From the NCBI GenBank assembly GCA_016193465.1, contig JACPSE010000130.1, positions 1-38,887 on the forward strand: a stretch of DNA of 38,887 nucleotides. Reading direction: 5' to 3'. Below the pieces are notes generated by a model. The model worked only from the letters and a program-made list of their open reading frames with translations, had not been told where the DNA came from and did no database searches. This DNA comes from Deltaproteobacteria bacterium (GTDB lineage Bacteria; Desulfobacterota; Binatia; UBA9968). This document shows positions 1-8,533 of this stretch, one piece after another. The first letter of the stretch is position 1; the number at the start of each line of letters is the position of its first letter. The position numbers were made by a program, and so were the translations under genes.

Positions 1-188
1 GAGGAGCAAGTAGGAGAGCAGAGAAGTTCGGGCTAGGCTTTCCATGCTGTTCGGCGCTCCTCGGCTCTACCGAGGTGATTGTGGCCCCGGGTGGCGGGGC
101 GTACAGAGATGGCGCGCCAAATTGACCTTTGAAAGAACCGGATTCACCGTTGGCGGCGAGGATGGCTAGAGAAAAGGGCAACCGGTTT
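1..188. other. No gene recognised at window edge
   Basis: No convincing reading frame, RNA gene or repeat is visible here. The stretch holds a short hairpin-like CTCGG/CCGAG pair near 60-76. It lies downstream of the minus-strand gene that ends at 189 and may contain its 3' untranslated region. Confidence 0.4.
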
Positions 189-560
189 TTATCTCTTGGG
201 TAACCGCCGGAACCCCTGGCGCTGAAAGGCTTCTTCGGGCTTAGATGATTGTTTCAATAGTCTGGCGGCCTTGGTCCCCAACACGTCGTTGAGGAAGCTC
301 GTATCATTCATATGATCCCGCATTCGTTTGACCTTTTGGCGGATTTCATTCCTGCGCACGAGGTCGTTTTTGGCTGCTTTTAAATCATCGATAGAGAGGG
401 TAACGTTAGCCTCGCTCCTCTGCATAACCAGGTGGAGCGTGAAGTTTCGCTCACCCCCTTCACTCCCGTCACGGAGCGCGTAGTCCAGTTTCTTGTCAAT
501 GCTCCGTATGATTTCTCTTAGAGTTGCTTCGTCCTCCTTGAGCACGTCGCGTCCTAGCAT
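189..560 (-). CDS. Small hypothetical protein, charged and helical
   Basis: This 123-residue protein is not recognised. It is rich in Lys, Arg, Asp and Glu, has no membrane segment or signal peptide, and reads as mostly helical. A run near residues 15-25 (LREIIRSIDKKLDYALRDG) suggests an amphipathic helix. The frame stays open 14 codons further upstream, but the ATG at 560 is preceded by a strong GGAGGG ribosome site at good spacing, so I chose that start. It is transcribed away from the binding-protein gene at 890. It looks like a genuine gene because of its ribosome site, but no function can be assigned. Confidence 0.6.
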   Translation of the reverse strand: MLGRDVLKEDEATLREIIRSIDKKLDYALRDGSEGGERNFTLHLVMQRSEANVTLSIDDLKAAKNDLVRRNEIRQKVKRMRDHMNDTSFLNDVLGTKAARLLKQSSKPEEAFQRQGFRRLPKR

Positions 561-820
561 GATCCCTCCTGCTTTTCGGGCTGCACCAAAAACAGCCGTC
601 ACGGCCCCAGAAAGCTTATAGGGGCTCGGAAAAGCTCAACTTTCTAAAAAGTCTCCAGCGGAATGAACTGTACGCGATTATGACTCAAAGGTCAATCTAT
701 CCGTCTCCATAACGCTCTAGCCTTTGACAGTTTCGATGAAGAGTTCTTCCAGAGGGATTTTTCACCCTATAAGGCCTTGCTCGCAGGAGTACTGGATCAG
801 GGTGGCTAGATTTTTCCGAT
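561..820. other. Intergenic region between divergent genes
   Basis: This stretch separates the minus-strand small gene from the binding-protein gene at 890. A short plus-strand frame from 724 to 963 has no ribosome site and overlaps the real gene, so I treat it as chance. A TTGACA near 725 lacks a -10 partner. The convincing promoter lies at 821-849. Confidence 0.4.
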
Positions 821-849
821 TTGACACCCCGGAAAGCCTCTGTTATAGG
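821..849 (+). promoter_or_regulatory. Sigma70-type promoter for the binding-protein gene
   Basis: A consensus TTGACA at 821-826, an exact 17-nt spacer and TATAGG at 844-849 make a good vegetative promoter. Transcription would begin near 856, leaving a leader of about 34 nt before the ATG at 890. The same TTGACA-17-TATAGG pattern precedes bactofilin at 17463. Confidence 0.65.
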
Positions 850-889
850 GCTTTACGGCTGAGAGGTTACCAGCAAAGGAGAAGCCGAA

Positions 890-1864
890 ATGTCAAAAAA
901 TCTCTTCCTCGTCGCCCTCATTATGCTTGTGGCTTCGCCAGCATCGGCGCAGATGAAGGTTAGGATCAACTGGACGGCTGTCACCGGCGCACAGAGCGGC
1001 GTCTTTGTCGCCCATGAGGAGGGGCTCTTCAAGAAGAGTGGCTTGGAGGTGGAACTGATTCACATTCCCTCTAGCTCGCGCGGCATCCAGGCCATTCTGG
1101 CTGGAGAGCTCGCCTTTTCCTATATGGACGGTCTGAACACGGTTCAAGCCAATCTCAAAGGCGCCGGTCTGGCGCTTGTCGTTGGCGCGACCAATCGCCA
1201 GGTCTTCTCTCTGATGGCCCGGCAGGAAATCAAGAAGGCGAGCGAGCTTAAAGGAAAGAAGATAGGGATTACGCGCGTTGGCTCGTCGACCCATACGGCG
1301 GCACTCTATGCGCTGAACCAAGCCGGTCTGAAGCCCAACGACTATCAAATCCTTCCTCTGGTTGAAGTGCCTAATATTCTGACCGCGCTGCTCGCCGGCC
1401 AGATCGATGCGGGGGTGGTCTCGCCGCCCACGAACAGTCGAGCGCGCAAAGCGGGGTTTAATGAGCTGTCCAACTTGGCGAAGGATGGACCTGAGTACGT
1501 CTCGGTGGCGATCGGCACGACGCGCTCTTATATCAAGGCCAACGAGGATATCGTGCGCCGAGTGGTCCGCTCCTATGCCGAGGCCGTCCACCTTTTCAAA
1601 ACCAACAAGGCCGTCGGGATCCGGGTGTTGCAGAAGTATACTCGCGTCAAAGATGCGGACATCCTCGAAGATGCCTATGGCCAGTTCCGGGAGTACCTGG
1701 AGAGCCCGCCCTACGTGAGCCGGAAAGGAATCGAGGCGATACTATCCGAGCTGGGTGAAAAAGAGCAGGCTGCGCGCCAGGCGAAGCCGGAGGATTTCAT
1801 GGATATGCGCTTTATGGCCGAGCTCGAGAAAGAAGGGTTTTTCAAAAAGGCTGCGGCAAAGTAG
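890..1864 (+). CDS. ABC transporter substrate-binding protein, SsuA/NMT1 type
   Basis: This 324-residue periplasmic binding protein belongs to the NMT1/THI5-like (SsuA/TauA) family, which delivers small organic ligands to an ABC importer. Residues 1-21 form a signal peptide ending SPASA before Gln22. Mature-domain hallmarks include GLFKKSGLEVELIHIPS near 45, the AILAGELAF segment near 68-76, the ELKGKKIGI hinge near 119-127 and LTALLAGQIDAGVVSPP near 164-180. The ATG at 890 follows an AAAGGAG ribosome site. No permease or ATPase gene is adjacent, so it must work with a transporter encoded elsewhere or act as a free ligand sensor. It converges with the aldolase gene. The ligand cannot be read from sequence; the neighbouring genes make an aromatic or organic acid plausible. 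Confidence 0.85.
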   Translation: MSKNLFLVALIMLVASPASAQMKVRINWTAVTGAQSGVFVAHEEGLFKKSGLEVELIHIPSSSRGIQAILAGELAFSYMDGLNTVQANLKGAGLALVVGATNRQVFSLMARQEIKKASELKGKKIGITRVGSSTHTAALYALNQAGLKPNDYQILPLVEVPNILTALLAGQIDAGVVSPPTNSRARKAGFNELSNLAKDGPEYVSVAIGTTRSYIKANEDIVRRVVRSYAEAVHLFKTNKAVGIRVLQKYTRVKDADILEDAYGQFREYLESPPYVSRKGIEAILSELGEKEQAARQAKPEDFMDMRFMAELEKEGFFKKAAAK

Positions 1865-1914
1865 TCGATGGCCTTTGCCGGAGCGAGCGGTCGGCTACCT
1901 ACAACGGGCCCGTT

Positions 1915-2517
1915 TTAACTCCGCTTGCGCTCTTTTTTCGCCCGCCGGACGAAATAATTCCACATAGAGCTCAAGCGGTGCGGCGTGTAGATCTGCTCGA
2001 ATTTTAGCTTGGCCTCTTCATCGCTGGTCCAAGAGGGTTCGCCGGATGCGGTGGCAAGCAGTTGAATCCGCGCCGCTTTTTCCAGGAAGACCGCATAGAG
2101 GGTCGCCACCTCAATGGAATCCCCCACGACTGTCGAGCCGTGATTGCCGTCGTAGAAGATGCAGCCCTCGTGGCTGATGGGCCGCAGCCGCTGGAGGAGC
2201 GAGCCGAAGGCCGTTGCATAAGGTGGATGGCTGTGGACGACGCAGTTGACGTCCGGGCGGGCCTTATAGATCTCCGTATGGATGAAGATCTCCGAGTGAC
2301 GCTCATATTTGCCCTCGATCTTCTTGCCGTCTAAATTGCAGACGATGATGTGCTGCGGCCGAATCTCCTCGAAGCCGAAGCCATGCGGCTTCATAAGGAT
2401 CTTGTCCTGTTTGGGGATCCTGACCGAGACATGGCCGAGGATATTGTCCCAGTGCCCTTCGATCGCCAGAATATTGCACGAGTAGGCCAGGGTCTGTTTC
2501 AGCTCTTTTAAATTCAT
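1915..2517 (-). CDS. Class II aldolase/adducin-family protein, shortened
   Basis: This 200-residue protein belongs to the class II (zinc) aldolase/adducin family, which cleaves hydroxy-acid or sugar-phosphate C-C bonds or decarboxylates them. Visible active-site elements are Glu76 in ERHSEIFIH, the metal-binding HSH at 95-97 in VVHSHPPYATAFG, and a later NHG at 125-127 that would supply the third His. Only 27 residues separate HSH from NHG, where family members usually have about 60, so roughly 30 residues of the core are missing in frame. It is the last gene of a minus-strand group behind the acyl-CoA ligase (gap about 90 nt). Whether the shortened fold still binds metal is uncertain. Confidence 0.8.
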   Translation of the reverse strand: MNLKELKQTLAYSCNILAIEGHWDNILGHVSVRIPKQDKILMKPHGFGFEEIRPQHIIVCNLDGKKIEGKYERHSEIFIHTEIYKARPDVNCVVHSHPPYATAFGSLLQRLRPISHEGCIFYDGNHGSTVVGDSIEVATLYAVFLEKAARIQLLATASGEPSWTSDEEAKLKFEQIYTPHRLSSMWNYFVRRAKKERKRS

Positions 2518-2604
2518 GTTGTCTCCTCCCGGTAGTGTCGGCCTCAGGGAACGCGCCTTCGGCTGCGGCCGATGGGCCAGTACTTTAACCGAACCTTCCC
2601 GCTC

Positions 2605-4200
2605 CTACGTCCGCAGCCTCATTCGCGCCCCCCTCGGCCTCGTCTCAGTTGTGCCACTTTCTATCTGCGACCGCGCGCGCAGCTTAAACCTCTGGATTTT
2701 GCCTGTGACCGTCTTGGGCAGGTCGTCGACGAACTCGATCCAGCGCGGATATTTGTAAGGGGCGAGCTTGTTCTTAACCAGGGACCGGAGCTCTTCTTTA
2801 AGCCGGTCGCTCGATTCGTATTCGTGCTTCAACAAAACATAGGCTTTCGGTTTGATCAGCCCATCGTCATCGGCGTGTCCTGTGACGGCAGCCTCGAGAA
2901 CCGCAGAGTGCTCGAGCAGCGTGTTTTCGATCTCGATCGGAGAGACCCACATGCCCCCGACCTTCAGCATATCGTCGGAGCGACCGCAGTACCAGTAGTA
3001 GCCCTCTTCGTCGCGGTAATAGGTGTCTCCGGTCTTGAGCCATGCCCCCAGCATGGTTTTCTTAGTCTGCTCGTGCTTGTTCCAGTAGTACGGAGCGTTG
3101 GCGTCGCCCTTGACCAGGAGATTTCCCACCTGTCCGACCGGCACCTCCCGCCCCTCTTCGTCCACAATCTTGGCCTCAAACGCTGGGGTCACTTCACCGC
3201 TGCAGCCGGGCTTTACCCTGCCGGGACGGTTGGCAAGAAAGTCATGGGTTGCCTCCGTAGAGCCCACCACGTCGAGGAGTTCGTTGCCAAACTTCTGCTT
3301 CCATTGGTGGAATAAGGCCGGGGGGAGCGGCTCACCCGAGGAGAGGCAAATTCGGAGCGAGCTCAGGTCATATTTTTTTTCGACCCGCAGAAGCCGGGCA
3401 TAGAGCGTGGGCACCGAGAAGAAGAAGGTCGGGCGGTTTCTTTCTATCACCTCGAGGACCCTCTCCGGTTCCGGACGTTCAGGCCACAGCACCGTCGACG
3501 CGCCGAAGCGAAAGGGAAAATAGAGTGAGTTTCCTAAGCCGTAGGCAAAGAAGAGCTTCGAAGCGGAGAAACAGATATCATTCTCGGTCATTCCTAGCAC
3601 CGGCTTTACGAATAGGTCGGTGATCGTGATCATGTCATGGTGCAGATGGACAGCCCCCTTGGGCGATCCCGTGCTGCCAGAGGTGTACTGCCACATACAC
3701 ACGTCGTCCTTGCTCGTGGGCTCCGCTTCGAGCCTGGTCGAGGCCTTGGTCACTTGAGATTCGAAAGAGAGCGCCCGCCCTTCGGGCCTTCCCACCACCA
3801 GGACATGTTTCAGAAAACGCGAGCGCTCCCAGATTTGCCTCACTTCAGGGAGAACGGACTCGTGAACAATGAGGATCCTCGCTCTACTGTCCTGAATCAG
3901 GTATTCGTAGTCCTTGGGCTTCATCCAAGGATTGGTTGGGATGGGCACAGCGCCGATTTTGATCGCGCCGAAGAAGCTGAAGGCAAATTCGGGGGAATCG
4001 GGCAATACCAGCAGGACCCGCTGCTCGATCTCCAGTCCGAGATCTTTCAGGACATTGCCGGTTTGGTTGACCTGCTCGAAGAGCTCCTGATAGCTCAGCC
4101 GCTGGTCCAGATAGTAGATCGCAGTCTTTTTGCCCCGACCTTGGCTGATATTCTCGTCCACGAAGGTTGTGGCTGCGTTGTAGATATCAGGAAGGTCCAT
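2605..4200 (-). CDS. Benzoate-CoA-ligase-like acyl-CoA synthetase
   Basis: A 531-residue member of the ANL adenylating family, closest by motif to benzoate-CoA ligases. These activate aromatic or related acids with ATP and CoA in the cytoplasm. The ATP loop YTSGSTGSPKG is at 172-182, the GSTEATH motif at 313-319, TGD at 390-392, the hinge region YCGRSDDMLKVGG at 404-416, and the catalytic lysine is Lys501 in KTVTGK. The segment KLFFAYGLGNSLYFPF near 215-230 is typical of the benzoate-CoA-ligase branch. The C-terminal 20 residues are an Arg-rich extension. It lies between the aldehyde dehydrogenase and the aldolase on the same strand, which suggests activation of an aromatic acid released by those enzymes. 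The exact substrate is inference. Confidence 0.87.
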   Translation of the reverse strand: MDLPDIYNAATTFVDENISQGRGKKTAIYYLDQRLSYQELFEQVNQTGNVLKDLGLEIEQRVLLVLPDSPEFAFSFFGAIKIGAVPIPTNPWMKPKDYEYLIQDSRARILIVHESVLPEVRQIWERSRFLKHVLVVGRPEGRALSFESQVTKASTRLEAEPTSKDDVCMWQYTSGSTGSPKGAVHLHHDMITITDLFVKPVLGMTENDICFSASKLFFAYGLGNSLYFPFRFGASTVLWPERPEPERVLEVIERNRPTFFFSVPTLYARLLRVEKKYDLSSLRICLSSGEPLPPALFHQWKQKFGNELLDVVGSTEATHDFLANRPGRVKPGCSGEVTPAFEAKIVDEEGREVPVGQVGNLLVKGDANAPYYWNKHEQTKKTMLGAWLKTGDTYYRDEEGYYWYCGRSDDMLKVGGMWVSPIEIENTLLEHSAVLEAAVTGHADDDGLIKPKAYVLLKHEYESSDRLKEELRSLVKNKLAPYKYPRWIEFVDDLPKTVTGKIQRFKLRARSQIESGTTETRPRGARMRLRT

Positions 4201-4217
4201 ATCCTCGCTATGCTCGG

Positions 4218-4275
4218 AATCTCAAATTACAGATCTCAGATTAAATTTGAAATTTGCCATTTGAGATTTGAAATC
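4218..4275. repeat. Intergenic palindrome built from ATCTCAAAT words
   Basis: The arms AATCTCAAAT (4218-4227) and ATTTGAGATT (4259-4268) are exact reverse complements. The interior repeats similar words such as ATTTGAAATTTG. The 14-mer TGAGATTTGAAATC (4262-4275) recurs exactly at 19793-19806 in the atpH-atpA gap. It lies between the ligase and aldehyde dehydrogenase genes and may be a dispersed non-coding element. A role as an RNA hairpin is possible. Confidence 0.65.
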
Positions 4276-4286
4276 CCCAAAGGGGC

Positions 4287-5759
4287 CTATTCGCCGCCGC
4301 CGGCCTCGGATTGGGTTTCCGTCGCGATCACCACGGATTTCGCCTCCGTATAGTGTTCGATCGCCTCGCTGCCATGTTCCTTGCCGATGCCGCTTTGTTT
4401 GACTCCACCGAACGGCAATTCGTCATAGATGATCTGCGCCGAGTTGATCCAGGTATAGCCGGCCTCGATCCGCTCCGCAGCCAGCATGGCTCTATTAATG
4501 TCTCGCGTCCACACCGATGAGCCCAAACCGAAGATGGAGTTGTTCGCCTGCTCGATGGCATGATCCAGATCCTTAACCTGGACGATGGGAAGGGCCGGGC
4601 CGAAGCATTCTTCCTGCAGAATCCGTGAAGCCGGGTCGACGTCGGCGAGCAGCGTAGGCTGCAGGAAGAACCCCTTATCATAGTCGCCGCCTTTAGGCCG
4701 CTGGGCGCCGTAAAGCAATTTCGCCCCGCGCCTGACCGCGTCCTCGATCTGTTCTTCGACCTCCCGCCTCTGCTCCGCGGTGTGCAAAGGTCCCATCAGC
4801 GTGTCCGGCTTGATGCCGTTTCCGATCCGAAGTTTTTTCACTTTGTCTACCAGTTTTTCCATGAACAGGTCGGCGATTTTGTCGAACAGGTAAAGCCTCT
4901 TGACAGCAAGACAGGCCTGGCCGCAGTTGAAAAACCTTCCTACGGAGGCAGCGCTGACGGCCCGGTCCAGATCCGCGTCATCGCAGACGATCATGGGATC
5001 ACTGCCGCCCAATTCCAGGGTCACGTGTTTGAAGTCCTTGGCAGCGGACTGCATGACGTGTCTTCCCGTGTCGGTTGCGCCGGTAAAGCCGATTTTGCGC
5101 ACCGTAGGATTTACCAGCAGCTCCTCGCCAACGACGCTTCCCGGACCGGTGACAAGATTGATGACTCCTTTGGGACCTCCTCCTTCCTGAATCGCTTTGT
5201 CGATTGACTCGACACAACGAAGCGCGGTCAGAGGGGTCGTCCCGGCCGGTTTGACCACAACCGTATTGCCGGCCAAGAGGGCGGGTCCCAGCTTGTTGCC
5301 CATGAGCGACACGGGGAAGTTCCACGGCACGATCGCGCCGCAAACTCCCAGAGGCTTGCGCAAAATGAGACCGTGCCGCCCGTTGTCGAGCACCACGGCC
5401 CCGGTGCGCAGGCACTTCGCCATGCCGCCGTAATGATCCAGGGTGTGCACGAAGCGGCGGATTTCCAGAATCGACTCACGGATCGGTTTTCCCTGCTCGC
5501 GCGTGAGCAGGTTTGCCAGCTCCTTTTCTTGTTGGGTTACCAGCCGGCCGGCCTCGAGAAGAATGGCTCCGCGTTTAGCCGGCGCCATTTCAGACCATTT
5601 TTTCAAGGCCCCGGCGGCTACTGCTATAGCCCGACGGGCGTCATTTACAGTTCCCTTGGGTACGGTGTCCACGACCTCGCCGGTGGCGGGGTTTCGAACT
5701 TCGGTAGCTTGTTTGCTCTCCGAGTCCTGCTGCTCACCGGCTATGAGAAACTTCGCCAT
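4287..5759 (-). CDS. NAD(P)-dependent aldehyde dehydrogenase
   Basis: This enzyme oxidises an aldehyde to the acid with NAD(P). It has the length (490 residues) and motifs of the class 1/2 ALDH family: PWNFPVSLMGNKLGPALLAG near 145-164, the cofactor-binding FTGATDTGRHV near 225-235, the general-base Glu249 in VTLELGG, and the catalytic Cys283 in FFNCGQACLA. The frame is open for 55 codons upstream, but I chose the ATG at 5759 because a GGAGG ribosome site sits 6 nt before it and the protein then begins where family members begin. It is the first gene of a minus-strand group with the ligase and aldolase, and diverges from the molybdenum hydroxylase gene. An aldehyde-to-acid-to-CoA-ester sequence with the ligase is plausible. 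Confidence 0.9.
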   Translation of the reverse strand: MAKFLIAGEQQDSESKQATEVRNPATGEVVDTVPKGTVNDARRAIAVAAGALKKWSEMAPAKRGAILLEAGRLVTQQEKELANLLTREQGKPIRESILEIRRFVHTLDHYGGMAKCLRTGAVVLDNGRHGLILRKPLGVCGAIVPWNFPVSLMGNKLGPALLAGNTVVVKPAGTTPLTALRCVESIDKAIQEGGGPKGVINLVTGPGSVVGEELLVNPTVRKIGFTGATDTGRHVMQSAAKDFKHVTLELGGSDPMIVCDDADLDRAVSAASVGRFFNCGQACLAVKRLYLFDKIADLFMEKLVDKVKKLRIGNGIKPDTLMGPLHTAEQRREVEEQIEDAVRRGAKLLYGAQRPKGGDYDKGFFLQPTLLADVDPASRILQEECFGPALPIVQVKDLDHAIEQANNSIFGLGSSVWTRDINRAMLAAERIEAGYTWINSAQIIYDELPFGGVKQSGIGKEHGSEAIEHYTEAKSVVIATETQSEAGGGE

Positions 5760-5985
5760 AAAAGTCCTCCATTCTGACCTAGAATTTAAAAAACAATCAT
5801 TTTCATGGCAGGATGTCAAGAATGGATGCCGCGCCAGTTGACCCGATAGCGCCGCTTTGCTATTGACATGGGGTCCTTTTGGAGTTAATGGTTGTGCCCT
5901 TTTCCAGAAGCCGCAACTCAGCAATAACGGTCCGTCCTATGTCAGGAAATGGCTTAAAGATTTTCTCTGCGGGCGCTCGTTTCCG

Positions 5986-8295
5986 ATGATGGCCCGGACG
6001 CCACCCCCTTTTCAACTTCAGGTGGTCGGGAGATCGGTCACGCGCATCGACGCGCGTGACAAGGTCACCGGCGAGGCCCGATATTCGGCTGACTATCTGG
6101 AAGCAGAGGCTTTGCAGGGCAAGACGCTACGCAGCCCCTATCCTCACGCCGAAATCGTCGGGATCGACGCTTCGAAAGCCGAAGCGCTGCCCGGCGTGCG
6201 AGCGGTGGTGACGTTTCACGATGCGCCCGAGTCTCCGTTTGAGGAAGGTGACGAGAGCGTTCCGGAGAGCCCCGTTCAGCCGGTTTACGTTCTTAACCGC
6301 GTCGTGCGCCACGTGGGCGACGAAGTGGCGGCCGTCGCGGCCGACACGCTCGAGATCGCCGAGGAAGCGATGGGGAAGATTGAAGTTGAATACAAGATTC
6401 ATCCTTTTGTTCTGGACGCGGAGGCGGCGGTTCTACCCGGCGCGCCTTTGGTGCGCGGCGGAGGCAGGAACGTGGCCGGGAGGAAGCCGATCCTCCTGGA
6501 ACGGGGCGACGTTGTGGCGGGCATGGCTGAAGCCGATGTTGTGGTCGAAGGGACTTATCGCACTCAGGCAACGAGCCCACTATCGCTCGAGCCACGTTAC
6601 TGCGTCGCGCGATGGCAGGGCGGACGCCTGACAGTTTGGAAATCGAGCCGCAATGTCTACGGCGATCGCAGACGCTTGGCCAAGGTTTTTGGCCTGCCGC
6701 CCGAGGGGGTCCGTGTCATCGGCCTGTATTTGGGAGCGGGCTTTGGCGCCAAGGACGAGACGCGGCTTGCCGCGATCACGGCATTGCTGGCGCGGAAAAC
6801 AGGGCGGCCCGTGCGCATGGGATACACGCGCGAGGAGGAGCTGGGGTTCGGCAAATGGCGCCACGCGACGGTTAACCGAATTCGGATGGGCCTTAAGCGC
6901 AACGGCTCGATCATCGCCATCGATTCGAGGAGCGTGTTAAATACCGGGCCCTACGCGCCCGGATTCGGCGTGGCGGAGCGCCTCGGTCACGGGTTAACTT
7001 ACCTCTACACATGTGCCAACGCCCGTTTTGAAGGAAAAGTGGCTTTCACCAACAGCCCGGTGGCCGGCTCCTATCGCGGGCTGGGGGCGCCCCAGGCCCA
7101 TTTCGCCCTTGAGTCGCTGGTGGACGAGGCTGCCGAGCGTCTTGGGATAGATCCGCTCGAATTTAGAAAGCGCAATCATGTCCGGCCGGAGGGACAGGCA
7201 GGACATTACCAGCCGGGTGAGGAGCTGGTCCCGCCGCAGCCGATTGAGGGAGGCATCCCCTTCTCGAGTAACTTTCTGGCGGAGTGTCTGGAAGAGGGCG
7301 CCAAGAGAATCGGCTGGAAACCGCGGCCGCATGGGCCAAGAAAACTCAAAGTGAACGGCAGATACCGCGGCATGGGTATGGCGTGCTGTATCTACAAGAC
7401 CGGTCAGTCCAATTCGTCGGCCACCGTCAAGGTTAAAGCCGACGGCACTGCGGAGCTTTTCATGAGCATCATGGAGATTGGTCAAGGTGCCTGGACGATC
7501 CTCATGCAGATTGCAGCCGAGACCCTCGGACTCCGCTTCGACGACATAAAAGGGGTATTTGCCGATACCGAAACCACTCCCTTTTCGCACGGCACGTCGG
7601 GAAGCACGACGACCTTTACCTCCGGATTAGCGGCTCTGCGAGCGGCCAAGGATGCCAGACTGCAAATCTTGGAGACAGCCTCCCGCCTGCTCGAGGTTGA
7701 TGCCGGCGAGCTCGAGATCCGCGACGGCATGGTATTTGTGCGCCGCGCTCCGGATCAGCATCTCCCCCTAAGCCATATTGTCGCGCGGCGGGAAGGCCGT
7801 GAAGTCATCGGCCAGGCAAGCGTGCGCGCCGGGAGCAAAACGCATATTATCAACTCCTTTGCAGCCCACTTCGCCGAGGTTGAGGCGGATCCCGACAGCG
7901 GCGCGATCCGGGTTCTCAGGTATGTGGCGGTGCACGACTCCGGGCGCGTGGTCAATCCGGAGACTGCTTATGGGCAGATCGTGGGCGGCGTGGTCCAAGG
8001 ACTCGGCTACGCCCTGATGGAAGAGATTCCTCTCGACCCGGAAAGCGGCGCGCCGCAGGCGCTCAACCTGGACAGCTTTAAAATACCCAACCTGATTGAT
8101 GTGCCTTTGATCGAGCCGGTTCTGCTCAACCTTCCCGACCCGATCGGGCCCTACGGCGCCAAAGCCTTAGGCGAGCCTCCGCTCGTGCCTGTGGCCGCTG
8201 CCATTGCCAACGCTGTTTACGACGCCACCGGCGTGCGCATGCGCGAGTTGCCGATCACCGCTGAGAAAGTCCTGGCTGGCCTCAACGCAAGGTAG
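5986..8295 (+). CDS. Molybdenum hydroxylase large subunit (xanthine dehydrogenase family)
   Basis: This is the molybdopterin-binding subunit of the xanthine dehydrogenase/aldehyde oxidase family, about 769 residues from the ATG at 5986. The N-terminal hammerhead domain begins at VVGRSVTRIDARDKVTGEARY. The molybdopterin-site motifs are GAGFGAKDE, SYRGLGAPQAHFALES, EIGQGAWT and, near the C terminus, GAKALGEPP with the catalytic Glu. Enzymes of this family normally need an FAD subunit and a 2Fe-2S subunit; neither is nearby. The frame is open to a TTG at 5857, but the upstream residues do not look like the family. There is no clear ribosome site, so the start is uncertain. A TTGACA at 5863 may be the -35 of a weak promoter. 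It diverges from the aldehyde dehydrogenase. Confidence 0.85.
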   Translation: MMARTPPPFQLQVVGRSVTRIDARDKVTGEARYSADYLEAEALQGKTLRSPYPHAEIVGIDASKAEALPGVRAVVTFHDAPESPFEEGDESVPESPVQPVYVLNRVVRHVGDEVAAVAADTLEIAEEAMGKIEVEYKIHPFVLDAEAAVLPGAPLVRGGGRNVAGRKPILLERGDVVAGMAEADVVVEGTYRTQATSPLSLEPRYCVARWQGGRLTVWKSSRNVYGDRRRLAKVFGLPPEGVRVIGLYLGAGFGAKDETRLAAITALLARKTGRPVRMGYTREEELGFGKWRHATVNRIRMGLKRNGSIIAIDSRSVLNTGPYAPGFGVAERLGHGLTYLYTCANARFEGKVAFTNSPVAGSYRGLGAPQAHFALESLVDEAAERLGIDPLEFRKRNHVRPEGQAGHYQPGEELVPPQPIEGGIPFSSNFLAECLEEGAKRIGWKPRPHGPRKLKVNGRYRGMGMACCIYKTGQSNSSATVKVKADGTAELFMSIMEIGQGAWTILMQIAAETLGLRFDDIKGVFADTETTPFSHGTSGSTTTFTSGLAALRAAKDARLQILETASRLLEVDAGELEIRDGMVFVRRAPDQHLPLSHIVARREGREVIGQASVRAGSKTHIINSFAAHFAEVEADPDSGAIRVLRYVAVHDSGRVVNPETAYGQIVGGVVQGLGYALMEEIPLDPESGAPQALNLDSFKIPNLIDVPLIEPVLLNLPDPIGPYGAKALGEPPLVPVAAAIANAVYDATGVRMRELPITAEKVLAGLNAR

Positions 8296-8304
8296 TCATA
8301 CCCC

Positions 8305-8533
8305 TTTTGTGAATCTCAACTGTTTAACGGTTTTGCATGATGACATCTAAAAGGACCGGCCGTCCAGTGTCCTTTAGCGCTCGCAGCGCTCTTTTTAAGG
8401 CGTCGCCGAGCTCTCCAGGCTCGGTCACAGGCCCGAAGCTCTGGATATCGTACGCCTGAGCCAGGGTGGCGAAGTTTACTTCGGGCCTTTCCAATCGAGT
8501 CCCGACAGTTCGGTTTTCAACCGGGCGGCGGCG
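8305..8533. repeat. 229-bp direct repeat, left copy
   Basis: This stretch is 225/229 identical to 15516-15744 in the same orientation and without gaps. The differences are at 8322, 8423, 8499 and 8529. It contains the last 69 codons and stop of the thiamine-diphosphate enzyme gene plus about 19 nt beyond the stop. Together the copies bound a 7.2-kb block holding the flavoprotein-to-PrpD genes. Similarity ends abruptly on both sides. Confidence 0.95.
8324..8533 (-). pseudogene. 3' remnant of thiamine-diphosphate enzyme gene
   Basis: Read on the minus strand, this fragment encodes the C-terminal 69 residues and stop codon of the acetolactate-synthase-like enzyme that is intact at 15535-17301. 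The rest of the gene is absent. Its upstream part overlaps the 3' end of the flavoprotein gene in a different frame. It has no start codon or ribosome site of its own and is a by-product of the duplication that created the flanking repeats. Confidence 0.85.

Noticed and set aside
1905-1916. AACGGGCCCGTT palindrome followed by Ts between convergent genes
   Set aside because: A perfect palindrome with no loop makes a poor RNA hairpin; I cannot support a terminator.
2572-3315. Long plus-strand frame of 247 codons
   Set aside because: Antisense to the acyl-CoA ligase; a shadow of GC-rich coding sequence.
5863-5891. TTGACA with TAATGG as a promoter for the molybdenum hydroxylase
   Set aside because: The -35 is perfect, but the -10 matches only two bases of the consensus, so it was not listed as a feature.
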